Positions 45,501 to 60,500 of a DNA stretch of 64,000 bases are shown one piece after another. The DNA lies in the NCBI RefSeq assembly GCF_000321225.1, contig NW_004450302.1, positions 1,793,156-1,857,155 of the forward strand, given 5' to 3'. A model generated the notes under the pieces. The model was not told the origin of the DNA. It worked only from the letters and a program-made list of their open reading frames with translations, and ran no database searches. The first letter of the stretch is position 1. Each line of letters starts with the position of its first letter. This stretch comes from Odobenus rosmarus divergens. Its lineage: Eukaryota; Chordata; Mammalia; Carnivora; Odobenidae. A program made the position numbers and the translations under genes.

Positions 45501-48500
45501 AAGGGGGCAGTGAGGTCTCATGGAAGCAGGTGGGTGGTGTCTGTCAGTAAAAGTTGTGTGACTGTGGACAGTCCCACTCCGTTTCACCGTACTTCAGTTT
45601 CCTCATGTATGAAATAGGATAGGAGCAGCAGATGATCTAGTTAACCTGTCCATCTCATAAAATGAGGTGGGAGCATATGTATTCTGAGAAAAACAAAAAG
45701 CATAAAATGTGCATCGCATTCTTAAGTTTAGTGAAAACAACATATAGACTAAAATCGGAGTAATCTGTACTGTCATTCTCCTTGTTCATGTCTCTGGGGT
45801 GGTGGTGGCATACTCTCCCCATTGAGTATCTAGGGCTTTTCTTTAATACGTCATGACAAGAAGATCTGTGACATTCAGGATGGTGTGTGTATGTGAAACA
45901 TACACATGGAAATGGCATTATGGAACGTAGGCATGGTGACAGTCACATTCTTTCAGGATACTAGATTGGGGAGAAGGCCATTCTGACTCAAGTGTGAAAC
46001 TTGGAATGTTTTAAAATAGAGTTTTTTAGAATTTTTAAATAGAACAAAATATAGTTATGACATTAATACAGCAAATGAGATAAGGGAATGAAATTTTATG
46101 TTTTTTAGTACCATAGACATATGTTAAATTATTTTACTTTATACGCTTTATGTAAATTATGTACTTTACATTTTTAAAAATGTGTTGTTGTTATTTTTTT
46201 TTAAGTAAACTCTGTCCCCGGGCGCCTGGGTGGCTCAGTTGGTTAAGTGACTGCCTTCGGCTCAGGTCATGATCCTGGAGTCCCTAGATCGAGTCCCACA
46301 TCGGGCTCCCTGCTCAGCAGGGAGTCTGCTTCTCCCTCTGACCCTCCCCCCTCTCATGTGCTCTCTCTCTCATTCTCTCTCTCTCTCAAATAAATAAATA
46401 AAATCTTAAAAAAAAAAAAAGTAAACTCTGTCCCCAATGTGGGGCTCAAACTCACAACTCTGAAATCAGGAATTGCATGCTCTAGCCAGGTGCCTACATT
46501 ATAATTTAGTGTCAATAAATTTCACACATTCAGATTAATTCCTGGGCAGTTTATAAGGTGAACACACATTGTTCTATGTGAAACTAGATTTTGTGAACCC
46601 TTGATTTTAAAACAGATACCAATTTTAGGTTCAGTACTTATTAGTCATAAGATTTTGCTTTTCCACTAACCAAAAGTAAAAAATTATTTTTGAAAAAAAA
46701 ATTGTTTTTAAGATTTTTTTTAAAGTTTATTTATTTGACAGATAGAGACAGCGAGAGAGAGAACACAAGCAGGGGGAGTGGGAGAGGGAGAAGCTTCCTG
46801 CGGAGCAGGGAGCCCGATGCAGGGCTCGATCCCGGGATGCTGGGATCCTGACCTGAGCCGAAGGCAGACGCTTAATGACTGGGCCACCAGGCGCCTGAAA
46901 AAAAATTTTTTTTAAGATTTTATTTTAAAGTAATCTCTACACCCAACGTGGGGCTCAAACTCACAATCCCAAGATCAAGAGTCACATGCTTTTCTGACTG
47001 AACCAGCCAGGCACCCCTTGAAATTCTTATTCAGCAAAGCATTACACATCATATTCCTGTTGTATCAGAAATCTGGGCTTTGCAGAGTCTAGTTAATGAG
47101 GTGGGAGTATAGATGAACAGCTTCAGAGCAAGGAGTTAAACGTTTATCCTTTGCTGACTCTCATGCCTGCTTACCTCTTGTGAGTAGGAGGAAGTTGATT
47201 TTATATTCTTGATTTTTTTTTTTTGCCCCCTCACGTATCCTCGAGCATTACAAAACACAAAGGTCAGCATGTATGTCCTTTTTTTGGTCTTTACTTGCAG
47301 GTGTATTTAATCATCTGCTTGTCCATCTCACTGCTTTGTATAGCTCTTTGCACAGTGACATGCTTTTAATTTATCCTATAAAATGCCAGTAGAATCCTTT
47401 TACCCTGTAATGATTCACTTCCATGGGTCAGATAATCTTTTCTATATTTATAATGCATCTCTCAGAACAAATAGAAAACTTAATACACGTATTATCCTGG
47501 ATGTCCAAATCCCTCTTTGCAATAGAGTGTTGCTTTAGTATTTACTGATAATGCTAGAAAATTGTGTGCTCTAGATGGTCATCTATACCAGTGTTTCTCA
47601 GCCTTTGCACTTTAGAGTATTCTAGGAAGATTAAAGATAGGAGTGGTTCCCTAAGAATAGCAGGGGGTATGTAGGGCAAGGGCATCTGTATCTTTTAAGA
47701 GCTCTTGGTGATCCTAACGGGCAGCTTGATTGAGAACTTGGTTTATATCTTTAATGATAGCAACAACAAAAAATCTATAGAGCATCTTGCCTTTTTTTTT
47801 TTAAGATTTTATTTATTTATTTTAGAGAGAGAGACAGCATGATTGGGAGGGGCAGAGGGAGAGAGAGAGACTCTCAAGCAGATTGCACGCTGAGCATGGA
47901 GCCCAACGTGGGGCTTGGTCCCAGGACCCAGAGATCATGACCTGAGCCGAAACCAAGAGTCAGTCACTCAACCATCTGAGCCACCCAGACACCCCAAGAT
48001 TATTTTGATTTTACATGGCTTTTCCCCCAAGTATCTTCTCATCTAAGACCTCAGAGTTAACAGTGAGAGATGGTGGTTACTAGCTCTATTTTAGACACGG
48101 GGATATGGAAGTAACTTGCATGCACAGAAGTAACTATGCAACTGGGTAGTGGTGGAACCAGGCCAAGCCCTGGATCTTGGCAATTCAGTGTGTTCTCTTA
48201 CTAGAGGGCCTGACTGAGTAGGACTGATACTTGTCGAGTCCCTTCAAGACTCAACAGAGCCATGAAAATACTACTGTATAGAAGTATCTGCTGTTGTTTT
48301 TTGTTTTTGGTTGTTTGTTTGTAAGATTTTATTAATTAATTAATTTATTTATTTATTTGAGGGAGAGGGAGAGAGAGCGTGTGCACGAGTGAAGGGAGGG
48401 GCAGAAGGAGAGAATCTCAAGCCGACTCCAGTGCGGAGCCTGACATGGGGCTCGATCCCCTGGCCCTGAGATCAGGACCTGAGCCAAAATCAAGAGTCAG

Positions 48501-51500
48501 ATGTTCAACCTGCTGAGCCACCCAGGCGCCCCTGTCTTCATTTTTTATATCCTTTCTTCTATATTTGACCCAGTTGCCCTACCCCAGAGACATTTTTGCT
48601 TCTTGGCCTACAGGCTGCTCGTCCTCCTACCTCTTCCTATATCATGTCTTCTCTTTCCTTCACTTACTCAGCTTCTCCCTCATCTCCTAGCTGCTCTTCT
48701 CCCTTTATTCTCTCTCTGTCAGATTTACTTCATTCCTGCAGTGCCGCTTGTCACCTTCATGCTGAGGACTCCCTGAGTCCCCTCAGCACACGCTTAGTGC
48801 TCGTCAGCACCGCTTGGTAATGTGTGGACCTCTGTGCCTCATCCAGTAGCTTATGAGCGACCTGGCTGCCTGAATCTTTTTCATCCTCTGGCCTTCCTCA
48901 TCTGTCTGGCTCTAGGAAGTAACAGAGTAAATGTTTACAAATGGATAAATGAATCTTTTTTCTCAGCTTCCCCATCCCTGTTAGTGGCCGGCATGCATAG
49001 GCATGATCCCTCCAGTCGTCTTTGATATGTCCTTTGAAAGTTCCCCTGACCCAATCATCAAGACATGCTTTTCTTTCAAAAAGTACTGCCTCGCTCAAGA
49101 TCCATTGACCATAAAATGGCAAACACTGAACACGTGATGATTAGGCAGTTGTCTCGGATTCACAGGTGAGTAAACCTGGTGGGAGAGAGAAGCATATACA
49201 TATAGCTAATAAAAGGACCGGCTAGTGTTTGTTTAGTACTTACTTTGTGCCATGCACTCTTCTGAATGCCTTGGTCTTCCCAAATCCTTCTTGAACTACG
49301 GCTTATTCTGTTAAAGAAATCCTGGGAGATGGGGCCCCTGGGTGGCTCAGTCGTTAGGCGTCTGCCTTCGGCTCAGGTCATGATCCCGGGGTCCTGGGAT
49401 TGAGCCCCGCATCGGGCTCCCTGCTCCGTGGGAGGCCTGCTTCTCCCTCTCCCACTCCCCCTGCTTGTGTTCCCTCTCTCGCTGTCTCTCTCCCTGTCAA
49501 ATAAATAAATAAAATCTTAAAAAAAATAGATTAAAAAAAAAAAAGAAATCCAGGGAGAGAAGTCCTATTGGCATTATCCATAGTCTCCAATGGTGAGGGT
49601 GGTAACTGGGTTGAAGGCAACTGGGAGGGGTCTTCAGCAAACTAAGGACAATTGGGAAACTGCACAAAGGCAAATTTTGTCCACCAGGTACCAGCTCCTC
49701 CAGTTAAACCTTGGATCACCCATCCTCGCTGACCCAACAACCATGGCCACTGGTCCATTTCTTGCTGCCATTGTGCTTCTGGTAAGGCAGCACTTGTGGT
49801 GGAGTTCCAGAGATCTTCTTTCCCTCTAGCTTGAACCATTCAACAGTCAATCTGGAAAACAGGCCTTCCTAAACTATAAAGCTACCTCCCAACTGTGGAG
49901 GCCTGACTTTAATAGCTGTCAAACTCCCTTGAAGTTTCTGGTTTATTCCAGCTGGAGAATGGTGAGAACCTTTAATTGCTTGAAAGATATCAGTACCTAT
50001 GGTACCCATCATTAAAGACCCCCCACAGGGCATGGTCCTCACTATACTCCTCCATCTTGACTCCAGTGGTGTGAGTGAGGCCAGGCAAGCTGGGTGGAGC
50101 TCGACCCCAGTGGCCCACAATCAGTTCTTAATTCTAGACTATAGTGTTTCTCAAACCCATCCTTTTAATAGGAAAAAAACCAAAACTAAACTAAAACTAA
50201 GGGTTATGCCCCTCCATCATTGGTTTAAAATATTATTTTTTAAAGATTTTATTTATTTATTTATTTATTTTGAGAGCGTGAGCATGGAGGGGGAGAGAGA
50301 ATCTCCAGCGGACTCTGTGCTGAGTGCAGAGGCTGATGTAGGGCTCGATCCCACAACCCTGAGATCATGACCTGAGCCGAAATCGAGTCAGACACTTAAC
50401 CAACTGAGCCACTGAGGCACCCCTGGACATTTTTAATAAGAATATTTTTAAACCAGGGCCCCTGGGTGGCTTAGTCAGTTAAGTGTCTGCCTTTGGCTCA
50501 GGTCATGATCTCAGAGTCCTGGGATCAAACCCTGTGTTGTGCTCCCTACTCAGTGGGGAGTCTGCTTCTCCTCCCTCTGTTCTTCCCCCATCTCCCCGCT
50601 CTTGCACATTCTGTTTCTCTTTCAAATAAATAAATAAAATCTTAAAAAAAAATTGTCCAAAGACACATAACTTAGGAAGACATCCTTTATGCTCATAGTT
50701 GTTACATAATCTTATTTTTTTTTTAAAGGTAGTTTTTTTTTTTTTTTTTAAGATTTTATTTATTGACAGAGAGAGACACAGTGAGAGAGGGAACACAAGC
50801 AGGGGCAGTGGGAGAGGGAGAAGCAGACTTCCCACCGAGCAGGGAGCCCGATGTGGGACTCGATCCCAGGACCCTGGGATCATGACCTGAGCTGAAGGCA
50901 GACGCTTAACGACTGAGCCACCCAGGCGCCCAGTTGTTACATAATCTTAAGCAAAAATAAATACACAAATGTTAAGAAGCCATATTCAATAAATGTTGAA
51001 TTTAATGTTACAGATAATACTGTTTTGATGAAACTGCTTTGCCGCTTGCAGTGTGAACGTGGTATTGGCTCTTCCACACAGGCACTTGGGAATTCAGTAT
51101 GCCTTTACTGTCTGTTGTGTGAGGTTCGATTTTCCCACCACTTCTTTCTCTCAGAACCACAGGGCAGTATTGGTTTGGCAAATATTGGACATAACTCGGC
51201 CCCTCTCTTTTGGCTTGAAAACATAATTTGCTTATTCAGGTATCTCTGGTCTTTTCTCATTATCTTCTCAAGTGGAGAATTGCTGCTGGTGCCCATGTGA
51301 CAACACGCACCCAAACACACTTCACGGAACTGCATATGCGGTCACTGAGATTGTTCTTGGTAATGAGATGATCCAGAATCTGCTTATTGTTTCCTGTTCT
51401 CCTCAAAATGAAAGCAGAATATAAAGGCTTGGTAAAGGAGACTTGAGAAGCCCTGAGCAAATGTCCATGCCTCAGGTTGAGGGATACTTTCTCCACATAA

Positions 51501-54500
51501 ATTGGCGTTAAGAGTGTGGAAACGATCTCTCCCCTGAATGGTGAGCTCCATGCCGACAAGCACCATGTGCTCTCGTGTGCCACATGGAGCACAGGGTTTA
51601 GCTCTGTGAGGTGCCTGGAGAATGGGTCCTGCTCCGACCAGCTGGAGTCCTCTAGCCCTCGTGTTCGGGTTGCATGTATAGGTCTGCAAGAGTCTATATT
51701 TCCTTTGATTGTGTTTTTTTGTCTTGAACTAGGAAAAAAGAAGAAAAATTGGACTGGATGTATCAGGGTCCTGGTGGGATGGTGAACCGCGATGAGTACT
51801 TGCTGGGGCGCCCCATTGACAAGTACGTTTTTGAGAAGATGGAGGAGAAGGAGGCAGGCTGTTCTTCAGAGACAGGACTACTCCCAGGCTCTATTTTTGC
51901 CCCTTCCGGTGCCAATTCCCTTCTTGATATGGCCAGCAAAATCCGGGAGGACCCACTCTTCATCATCAGGTACTGGTGGCCGGCTAGGAGGGGTTTTGTT
52001 TTGTTTTGGTTTTTTTCAGAGTTGCTTAGCTTCACAGTTGGTTTCCTCTTGGCTTTTCTCTGCCCTGTAAAAGGATTTGTCTCTATTTGGTTTCCCTGAT
52101 GTTGGGAAGGAGGATCTATCAGGGGTGTCTTATCTAGGCCATGTGATAAGTGATGGCCCGTGGACCAGACTAGACCAGACCAGATTATTCATTTACCTTT
52201 GGCTCTTGAACAAAAATAGGAGTTAGAAGCAAGGTGAGAAAGGCTGGCAGCTTCTTGGAAATTTGGGACTATGTATAGCGCGGGATAGGTGGGAGAGCAG
52301 GCCTTCTACCCCCCCAACCCCTCTTTTTTTTTTGTACAGCAGAACCCTTTAAAAAGAAACGTTAGAATCTTCCTTGAAACCCTAATATGTAACATATCAA
52401 AGCAGAGTTGCATTTTGGGTGCCAACTCATACTGTGCATATTAATTTTTTTGGTTTAATTTGCAGCATTTTATTTCAAGTGTATAAGGTTGAACATTGAA
52501 AAACATTTGTCATTTATATTTCTAATTTTGAAAAAATTTTGAAGTTATTACATAGTAAAGGTATTGCATAGGTGTATGTAAAGATACTGTGTATGTATGT
52601 GCAAACATTTTCTTCCATTTTGTTAGCTTCTTAATTAGTTAAATCGTGGTAAGTAAAACAACATAAAATTTACAGTCGTAACCCTTTGTAAGTGTATAGC
52701 CCAGTGGCATTAAGTAGATTCACCCTATTGGGCAGCCATCCTCACCACCCATCTTTAGGAGTTTTTCACCTTGCAAAACTGAAACTCTTTACCCATGAAA
52801 CAAGAAGTCCACCTTTCCCCCTCCCCCAGCCCCTGGGAACCACCATTCTACTTTCTGTGCCTGTGAGTTTGACTACTCTAGGAGCCTCACATAAGCTTCA
52901 CATCTTTTTGTGGGACTGGCTTATTCTACTCAGCATAAGGTCTTCACAGGTTCATCTGTGTTGTAGCATATGTCAGAATTTCCTTCCCCCTTTTTTTTTT
53001 TTGAGACTTTATTTTAGAGAGCGTGCACAAGCAGGGTCAGGGACAGAGGGAGAGAGAGAACCTCAAGCAGACTCCCTGCTGAGTGGGGAGCCCAACGAGG
53101 AGCTCTATCCTGTGACCCGAGCTGAAATCAAGAGTCAGTCACTCAGCCCACTGTGCCACCCAGGCGTCCCCTCCTTCCTTTTTAAGCCTGAATAATACTC
53201 CATTGCATACATTCTATTTGTCTCTTCATCTGTCTGGACATTTGGGTTATTTTCACCTTTTGGCTATTGTGAATAATGTTGCTCTGAACATTGATGTACA
53301 AATATTATGCATATTATTTTATAAACTTTTTTTCACCGAGTTATATATAGCAAACATCTTTCTATGTCACTAACTGTGCTCCTATAATACTGTTTTTTAT
53401 GTCTACATTGTGTGGATATTACATAATGTATTTATTAATACTCTCTTATTGGGCCCTAACTTGTTTCCAAATTTTCATTGTTATAATACGGACAGCTTTG
53501 TAGGGACCTTCCTGGATTATATCCTTACAGTAACAAATTCTTAGGGAAGAATTTGTAAATTTAAAGATTATGCGGGCTGTGATAAGTGTTGCCAAATTGT
53601 CTTCCATGAAGGCTGACCAGTTTACCGTCATGAGCAATAAATGAGAGTAAGACTTATTTTTTTTAGAATTTTATTTATTTATTTAACAGAGAGAGAGAGA
53701 AAGCACAAGCAGGGGGAATGGCAGGCAGAGGGAGAAGCAGGCTCCCCACTGAGCTGGGAGTCCAATGTGGGACTCGATCCCAGGTCTTGGGATCATGACC
53801 TGAGCCGAAGGCAGACGCTTAACCAACTGAGCCACCCAGGCGCCCTGACTTTTCTTTCTTTTTTAAAGATTTATTTATTTTAGAGAGATGGGGAAGGGGC
53901 AGAGGGAGAGGGAGAGAGAGAATCTCAAGCAGATTCCCCACTGAGCGCAGAGCCTGATACAAAGCTGTGTCTCATGACCCTGAGATCACAACCTAAGCCG
54001 AAATCAAGAGTCAGACGCTCAACCGACTGAGCCACCCAGTCGCCCCGAGAGTAAGACTTCTTGAAAGAGGAATCCATTCTCTTTATTTCCCAGCTGGTTT
54101 TCGTGCTAAGCGGCAACCGGTTGATACACAGGACGACACCCATTTACTTGACCAGCTGGGAAGCCCTGAGCATAAACCCTAATGAGGAACCGCCCACATG
54201 TACTCTTTTTTTTAAATTTTATTTATTTATTTGACAGAGAGAGACACAGCGAGAGAGGGAACACAAGCAGGGGGAGTGGGAGAGGGAGAAGCAGGCTACC
54301 CGCAGAGCAGGGAGCCCGATACGGGGCTCGATCCCAGGACCCCGGGATCATGACCTGAGCCGAAGGCAGACGCTTAACGACTGAGCCACCCAGGCGCCCC
54401 CACACGCACTCTTCTGTACCACAGGAAAGCAGTGTGACCTTGCCCTCCAGTATTCAGTCCCTTCTGTAGGTTTGAGGAAGAAGCCCGAAGGCTTCCACAC

Positions 54501-57500
54501 CACCATACAGCTTTTAACACAAAGCCTGTCTGCGTGCATTTGGAAAAAAAGATTGCTGTGTAGACTTGTGGAGAGTAGAGTGAATGACTTAATCCCCTTG
54601 CCGAAAGAGGTAGTCATGATTTTTATTATTTCCTCTTTTTTTTTTTTTTAGGAAGAAGGAGGAGGAGAAAAAAAGAGAGGNNNNNNNNNNNNNNNNNNNN
54701 NNNNNNNNNNNNNNNNNNNNNNNNNNNNNNGAAGCCCGAAGGCTTCCACACCACCATACAGCTTTTAACACAAAGCCTGTCTGCGTGCATTTGGAAAAAA
54801 AGATTGCTGTGTAGACTTGTGGAGACTAGAATGAATGACTTATTTCCATAGCCGAATGAGGTTGTCAATTTTTATTATTTTTTTTTTTTTTTTTTTTTAG
54901 GAAGAAGGAGGAGGAGAAAAAAAGAGAGGTGTTGAATAATCCTGTGAAAATGAAGAAAATCAAAGAATTGGTAAGGAGTTTATCAAATAAGCACTAAGAG
55001 GATCTTGTAGCTACTTAACATGAGAACTTCTCTCATTTCACTCTTACCTTATGAGCAGGAAAGCGGAATGATTTCCTCTTTCGTGTTGTTTGGTTGGAAA
55101 AGCATCATGTGATGTCAGTTTTTTTTAGAAATTAGGAGTATGGGACATGCCTGGGGAAGTCCTGATCATACAGTGTATTTAGGAGATCACGTGGTGTCGA
55201 GCCTCTAGGGCCCATTTATCATTCACTTGACGTACCACGTGAATGTGTTTTGGATTAGTTGGTAAGGAAAATGTAAAAATTGATCTTGCAGTCCCCTATT
55301 GCTTTCAGTAGAGTTGGAGTTCTTTGGACAGATTGGGAATTCCAAGGCATTGGTTCTGGGGATGGTTTACAAATACCGAGTCCTAGCTCCACCCACCAGA
55401 GATTCTGTTCAGTAGGGTAGGGGGTGTTTGCGCACTGCCAGGGTTAACACTTGCCCCTTCCTGTTGACAGGGAAGCTCTGCTAGCATCCTGGACCCCTGT
55501 AGACCCAGAGGCACAGAGTCAGGTAGTTTGTGCATGAACCAGGCCCCTCAGGGCTCTCCCTGATCTTGCATGGCTATGTTCTGGCTGTTTTCTAGTTGCA
55601 AAGGAGTCTGGAAAAAAAGGAGAAGAAGAAGAAGAAGGAGAAGAAGAAGAAGCACAAGAAACACAAGCACAGAAGCTCAAGTAGTGATGGTTGCAGTAGC
55701 GAGGAGGAGCGCGGCCGGGGGAGGTGAGCATGCGGAGGCGGGCCTCCCTCGTTGACTCATGGACTCATTCATTCTCCAGATAGTCACGGACGCCTGCTCT
55801 GTCTCGGGAACTGCCAGGCACTGGGGTTTCAGGGGTGAGCACTCGCACGTGGGCCCCATGCCCACAGAACTCTCCATCCAGCACCTGCGTTCACTGGAGG
55901 TCTCGGCGCGGCCCCTCGCGGAGCTGACTGTCGCCTTGTAGACCTCAGCGCACACATCCTAGTTGTGATGTCCGTCTCTGCTTGTGACTCCTCCAAGACG
56001 GAAGTGGATTTTATGTGGCCTTCTTTTTCTTTTTTTTTTTTAATGCATTAATGGGCCCATGTGGGCCCATTCTTTGTGTCTTGTCTGTGGGAGCAGCGAG
56101 CATTGTCACTGCTGACTCACTCTTAGTCCCTAGAATAGCAGCCCGAGGTGAGAGGAGAATGTGTTCAGGCGTTGGGGCTGAAAAGCTAGGCCCACGGGTT
56201 TTCACAGGAAAAACATGACTGTGCTGATGCATTCTCCAGCAGAGACAGTCCAAATAGACAGCCACACTGCCGAGTGATAGCACAAGTGGGAAAGGTCACG
56301 TTTGAAGCAGGAAGCTTGCTTCAGCATGAGAGATTTAAACTGGACCTTTATGCGTTTTCTTTTTCAATGAATGTGTGTTTTAATCACTTAGATCTCAAAA
56401 GAAGATGGCAGATTCTTCCCCTGTGCTGTCCAGAGCCCCGGGATATGGCTTACAGGTAAGGATGTGAGCATCTCATAGGGTGTGACTTTGGAATGTGTTG
56501 ACTTGAGAGCCTATTTGGACAGAGAGCATTTCTAGCAGCCAATCAGACATCATGAGGGAAGGAGGGAGTTTGGGCCACCAGGGTCAGGGCTGCTGGGGAG
56601 CTGGCCCATTCCTTACCCCTGAGCCTCCAGCCGGGGCTGAGGGCCCTCTGAGTGGAGAGCCTAAACCACTAGTGGGGCCTGCAGGCATTCTGCCTCTCCC
56701 TCTGCACATAATTTCAATGAAATGCAGGCATTTTTAGCTTCCAGGTTGATGGCTTTTGACCACCATCCCTCTAGATTCCTTTGTAGTAGGTTTAACCTTA
56801 GGTCCTGGTCTCCATGCCCTGTCTCTTGCTCCTACTCAGGCTGTGGTGAAGTTAAGGCAGTGCAAGTGGCTGGCAGGGTCCATTCTCTGAGGGGATTCTG
56901 CAGAGAACTTTGCTAAGTTTGAGTGCTTCTCTGTGGTAACTGTGTGATGGGCTTGGTACGCCCAGTTGGCTTCTTACAGAACCTCAGTGCTCATTCATTT
57001 CCTTGTTTCACTGCATTTTCTCCTGAGCTGCAGATTCTCCTATGAATACCTTCTCTTCCTTTCCTTGATGCTATAGATCAGGGACTCCTACCATAGCCAG
57101 GGAGTACAGAGTTCTCTGATGGCCAAGCAAAAGGGAATGCACGGGTTGAAGAATTATTCCAGGTCCAGAAGCTCCTCCCACTCACCTCCCAGACATGCCA
57201 ACAAGAAGAGCACCCGAGAAGCGGGGTCCCGGGACAGGAGTTCTCGATCCCCAGGCGGAAGGTCACGGTCCCCGAGGCCAAGCAAACCGTGAGTGTGGGA
57301 ATTCACTGGGAAATGGCCTGTAAATGTGGGGGCTGGTCACAGCAGGTATTTGCTTTTACTGATGTCCATTAATTTTTCCAAATGTCTTTGCTTTATTTAC
57401 TTTATATTGTGTGTCCCTGTCGTTCCCCACCCCCCCACCCCCACCCCCAGCCACCTCAATGTAAAGCTCAGGCCCCTAGAACTACATATTTATATATGTG

Positions 57501-60500
57501 GAATCTTTGGAGTGAGTTTAATATCAGATCTTATGTATCTTTATGTGTTTGCTTTTCTTCCACTTCTGCCCTCTGTTCTCTTCAGTTTGGATTATAATTC
57601 TAAGACTGTTAGCTTTTCTCCCATTATTTGAGGGACATGATAAAAGCCCCTGTATTGAAAAGGCTTTTCTCCTCTCTGCCCACTCTGTGTCTGTCACAGG
57701 CACAACTCAAAGGTCAACAGGAGAGAGAGAGGCCGAACTAAAAGCCCATCACCTAAAAAGGAGATCTACCAAAGGCGGCATGCTCCTGGTTACACCAGGT
57801 GAGTCAGAAGCCCCAGATGTGAACTGCAGACTCTGCAGGCCTGAGTCTAGGAGTGGCTCAAACCCGGGCAAGTGGATAATCTACATCACCTTTTTTTTAC
57901 CAAACCAGCTTTAATTCTTCCTGTCAGCTTTTAACAGTCTGGCCCACCTCCCTTCCCTGCGAGGCACATTGAAAGGACAAAGAAGTAGTTTTAACTTAAC
58001 GAACAATTGCTTAAGTGACTATCTCTGGACATCTGTAAACATGCTAATTCTCACAGAGATTTCCACAGAGAAGCTTTTCTCAAGAGAGTGTTCCTTTCTT
58101 GGGGCATCAGCTGAAGGGGAAGCAGGGTGCTCTCCTTGAAGGCAGACACCCTAAGATGGACTCTGTGTTGGAGTTGGGTGTGGAGTGAGTTAGACCGAAC
58201 AGGGGCATTCAGCCCTGGGACCTGAGGGGAGGTGGCTGTGCCCACAAAAGGCTGTTTCTGGGGGGTCTCGCTTACTCTTTGTAGAAGTTGAGAGGAGACG
58301 GGCAACTTTTGTGAACTTCCTTTTACTGCCTAAACAAATTGGCTGCACAGTAGAATCATCTGGGAAGCTTAAAAAAAATTCCATTACCCGGCTGCACCCC
58401 AGCCCTATTACATCATAATCTCTGGGGGTGGGCCCAGACATCAGTATTTTTAAAGCTTCCCAGTGATTTCAAGAGGCAGTCAACATTGAGAACACTGGGA
58501 GTCTACACTACCTCTTGTATTCACTATGTTAAAAAAGAGGCAGACCCTACAGGTCCCTTTTAACTCTTGATTGCCTGATTCCCTAAGTTTCTAAGGAACA
58601 GAAACTTTTTTTTTTAAAGATTTTATTTATTTATCTGAGAGAGAGAGTGAGTTAGAGAGAGCGAGCCTGAGAAGGGGGAGGGTCCGAGGGAGAAGCAGAC
58701 TCCCCGCTGAGCGGGGAGCCCGACGCGGGACTCAATCCCGGGACTCCAGGATCATGACCTGAGCCGAAGGCAGTCGCTTAACCAACTAAGCCACCCAGGC
58801 GTCCCAGGAACAGAAACTTTTTAAAAAAGTTTTAATCTTGACTGACAACTTTCTAAAATATGTTGTAATGTTTCCCTGCCTTCTCAGACAGAGTATGTTA
58901 TGTAGAATTTAATCTTTTATTGGTGACAGTTTTTCAGCTGGGCTGGAAGTTATGCTGCTCTTTGGGTTAATGCTCATGAGCGTGTTTGTTTTTGTGTTTT
59001 AAGGCTCTTGGTCAGTGTGTGACTATGCTTTTTCAGATCCTGCTTTGTTTTTCTGTCTCTTTTGCCATCTGTCATCGCTTTAGTTTGTCTTACTTTATCA
59101 GTCTTTCTTATCCCCCTTAGAATATTTGTGTTGAATTTTGTGATTTAAATGGGTTAGAGCCCTCAAGACCTCTCTCTCCCAGGAGTAAAAGTGCAGAAAC
59201 TTTAATGCATAGATTTTGTGATCTCATTGTCTGTGTTGGTTTGGTGTTCCATGTGGTCGAGGTGGTTTTATGTAATTAAGATGACAGTGAATTAAGATGA
59301 AAAGAAAAATTATGGCTATAATTGAGAATTTTTAAATGTGTGCATTTTCTTTTGTGTGTATGTTTTAATTGGTGATCTAAAACGACTTTAACAGCTGAAA
59401 AGATGAAGCTCCTCTTTTGTAGTAAAGATGCTCAATTTTAAGCAATTTTGGGGGCACCAAAATTTGGGGGGGTGGCTCAGTTGGTTAAGCGTCCGACTCT
59501 TGATTTCAGCTCAGGTCATAGTCTCACGGTCCTGCGATCGAGCCCCATGTAGGGCTTCATGCTCAGTGGGCAGTCTGCTTGAGATTTTCTCTCTCTCCCT
59601 CTGCCCTACTCCCCGCTTGCGAGCTCTCTCTCTCTGTCAAAATAAATAAATAAAATCTTTTCTTAAAAAAAGCAACTTTTATGGAATAAGGCTATTTTTT
59701 CTTGTAAAAATTTTTTGGGGTCTTGTGGGACTCCCATTTAATTAATATTTTCCATTGCTTTTGAAATTACAAAATTTCTTGCAGGCAACACAGCACTTTT
59801 GTAATTTTTTTAAAAGATTTTATTTACTTATTTTAATTTATTTTTTTTTTAAAGATTTTATTTATTTATTAGAGAGAGAATGAGAGATAGAGAGCACGAG
59901 AGGGAAGAGGGTCAGAGGGACAAGCAGACTCCCCGCCGAGCAGGGAGCCCGACGTGGGACTCGATCCCGGGACTCCAGGATCATGACCCGAGCCGAAGGC
60001 AGTCGCTTAACCAACTGAGCCACCCAGGCGCCCCAAATTTTATTTACTTATTTTAGAGAGAGATTTATTTATTTTAGAGAAAGAGAGAAAGTGGGGGCGG
60101 GTCAGAGGGAGAAAAGCAGAGGGAGAAAAGCAGTCTCAAGCAGACTCTCAGAGGGAGAAAAGCAGTCTCAAACAGACTCCCTGCTGAGCCCAGAGCTGCA
60201 GGGCTCCATCCCTCGAAACCAAGAGTCAGGCACTCAATGGACAGGGCCACCCAGGTGCCCCCTCCCTAATGTTTCATTTTAAAAACCTTTTTCATTTTAT
60301 CGATAATATCTTTCATTATCTCTGAGTGAAATTTTTAATTGTAAACTTTTAATAAGTTTTGTGCTTCATCTTCGTCTGTTCCCTTTTCCTTTGGTCTCTT
60401 TCACGTGAGAGGCTTTCCTGAAATGTATGATATTTCACTGTCTATTCATATGTAAGAGTAAGGAATTAAAGCTGACATCACTGTATTGTGTATGGGCAGG

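Noticed and set aside
51733..52099. Extension of CWC25 exon 3 into the intron as an alternative C-terminus
   Set aside because: The frame continues past the donor, but a good GT donor (AG/GTACTG) is at 51970 and the family protein continues with exon 4.
54652..54680. Apparent extra CWC25 exon starting KKEEEKKRE left of the gap
   Set aside because: Its flanks duplicate those of the real exon 4 next to a 50-N gap, so it is treated as an assembly artefact.
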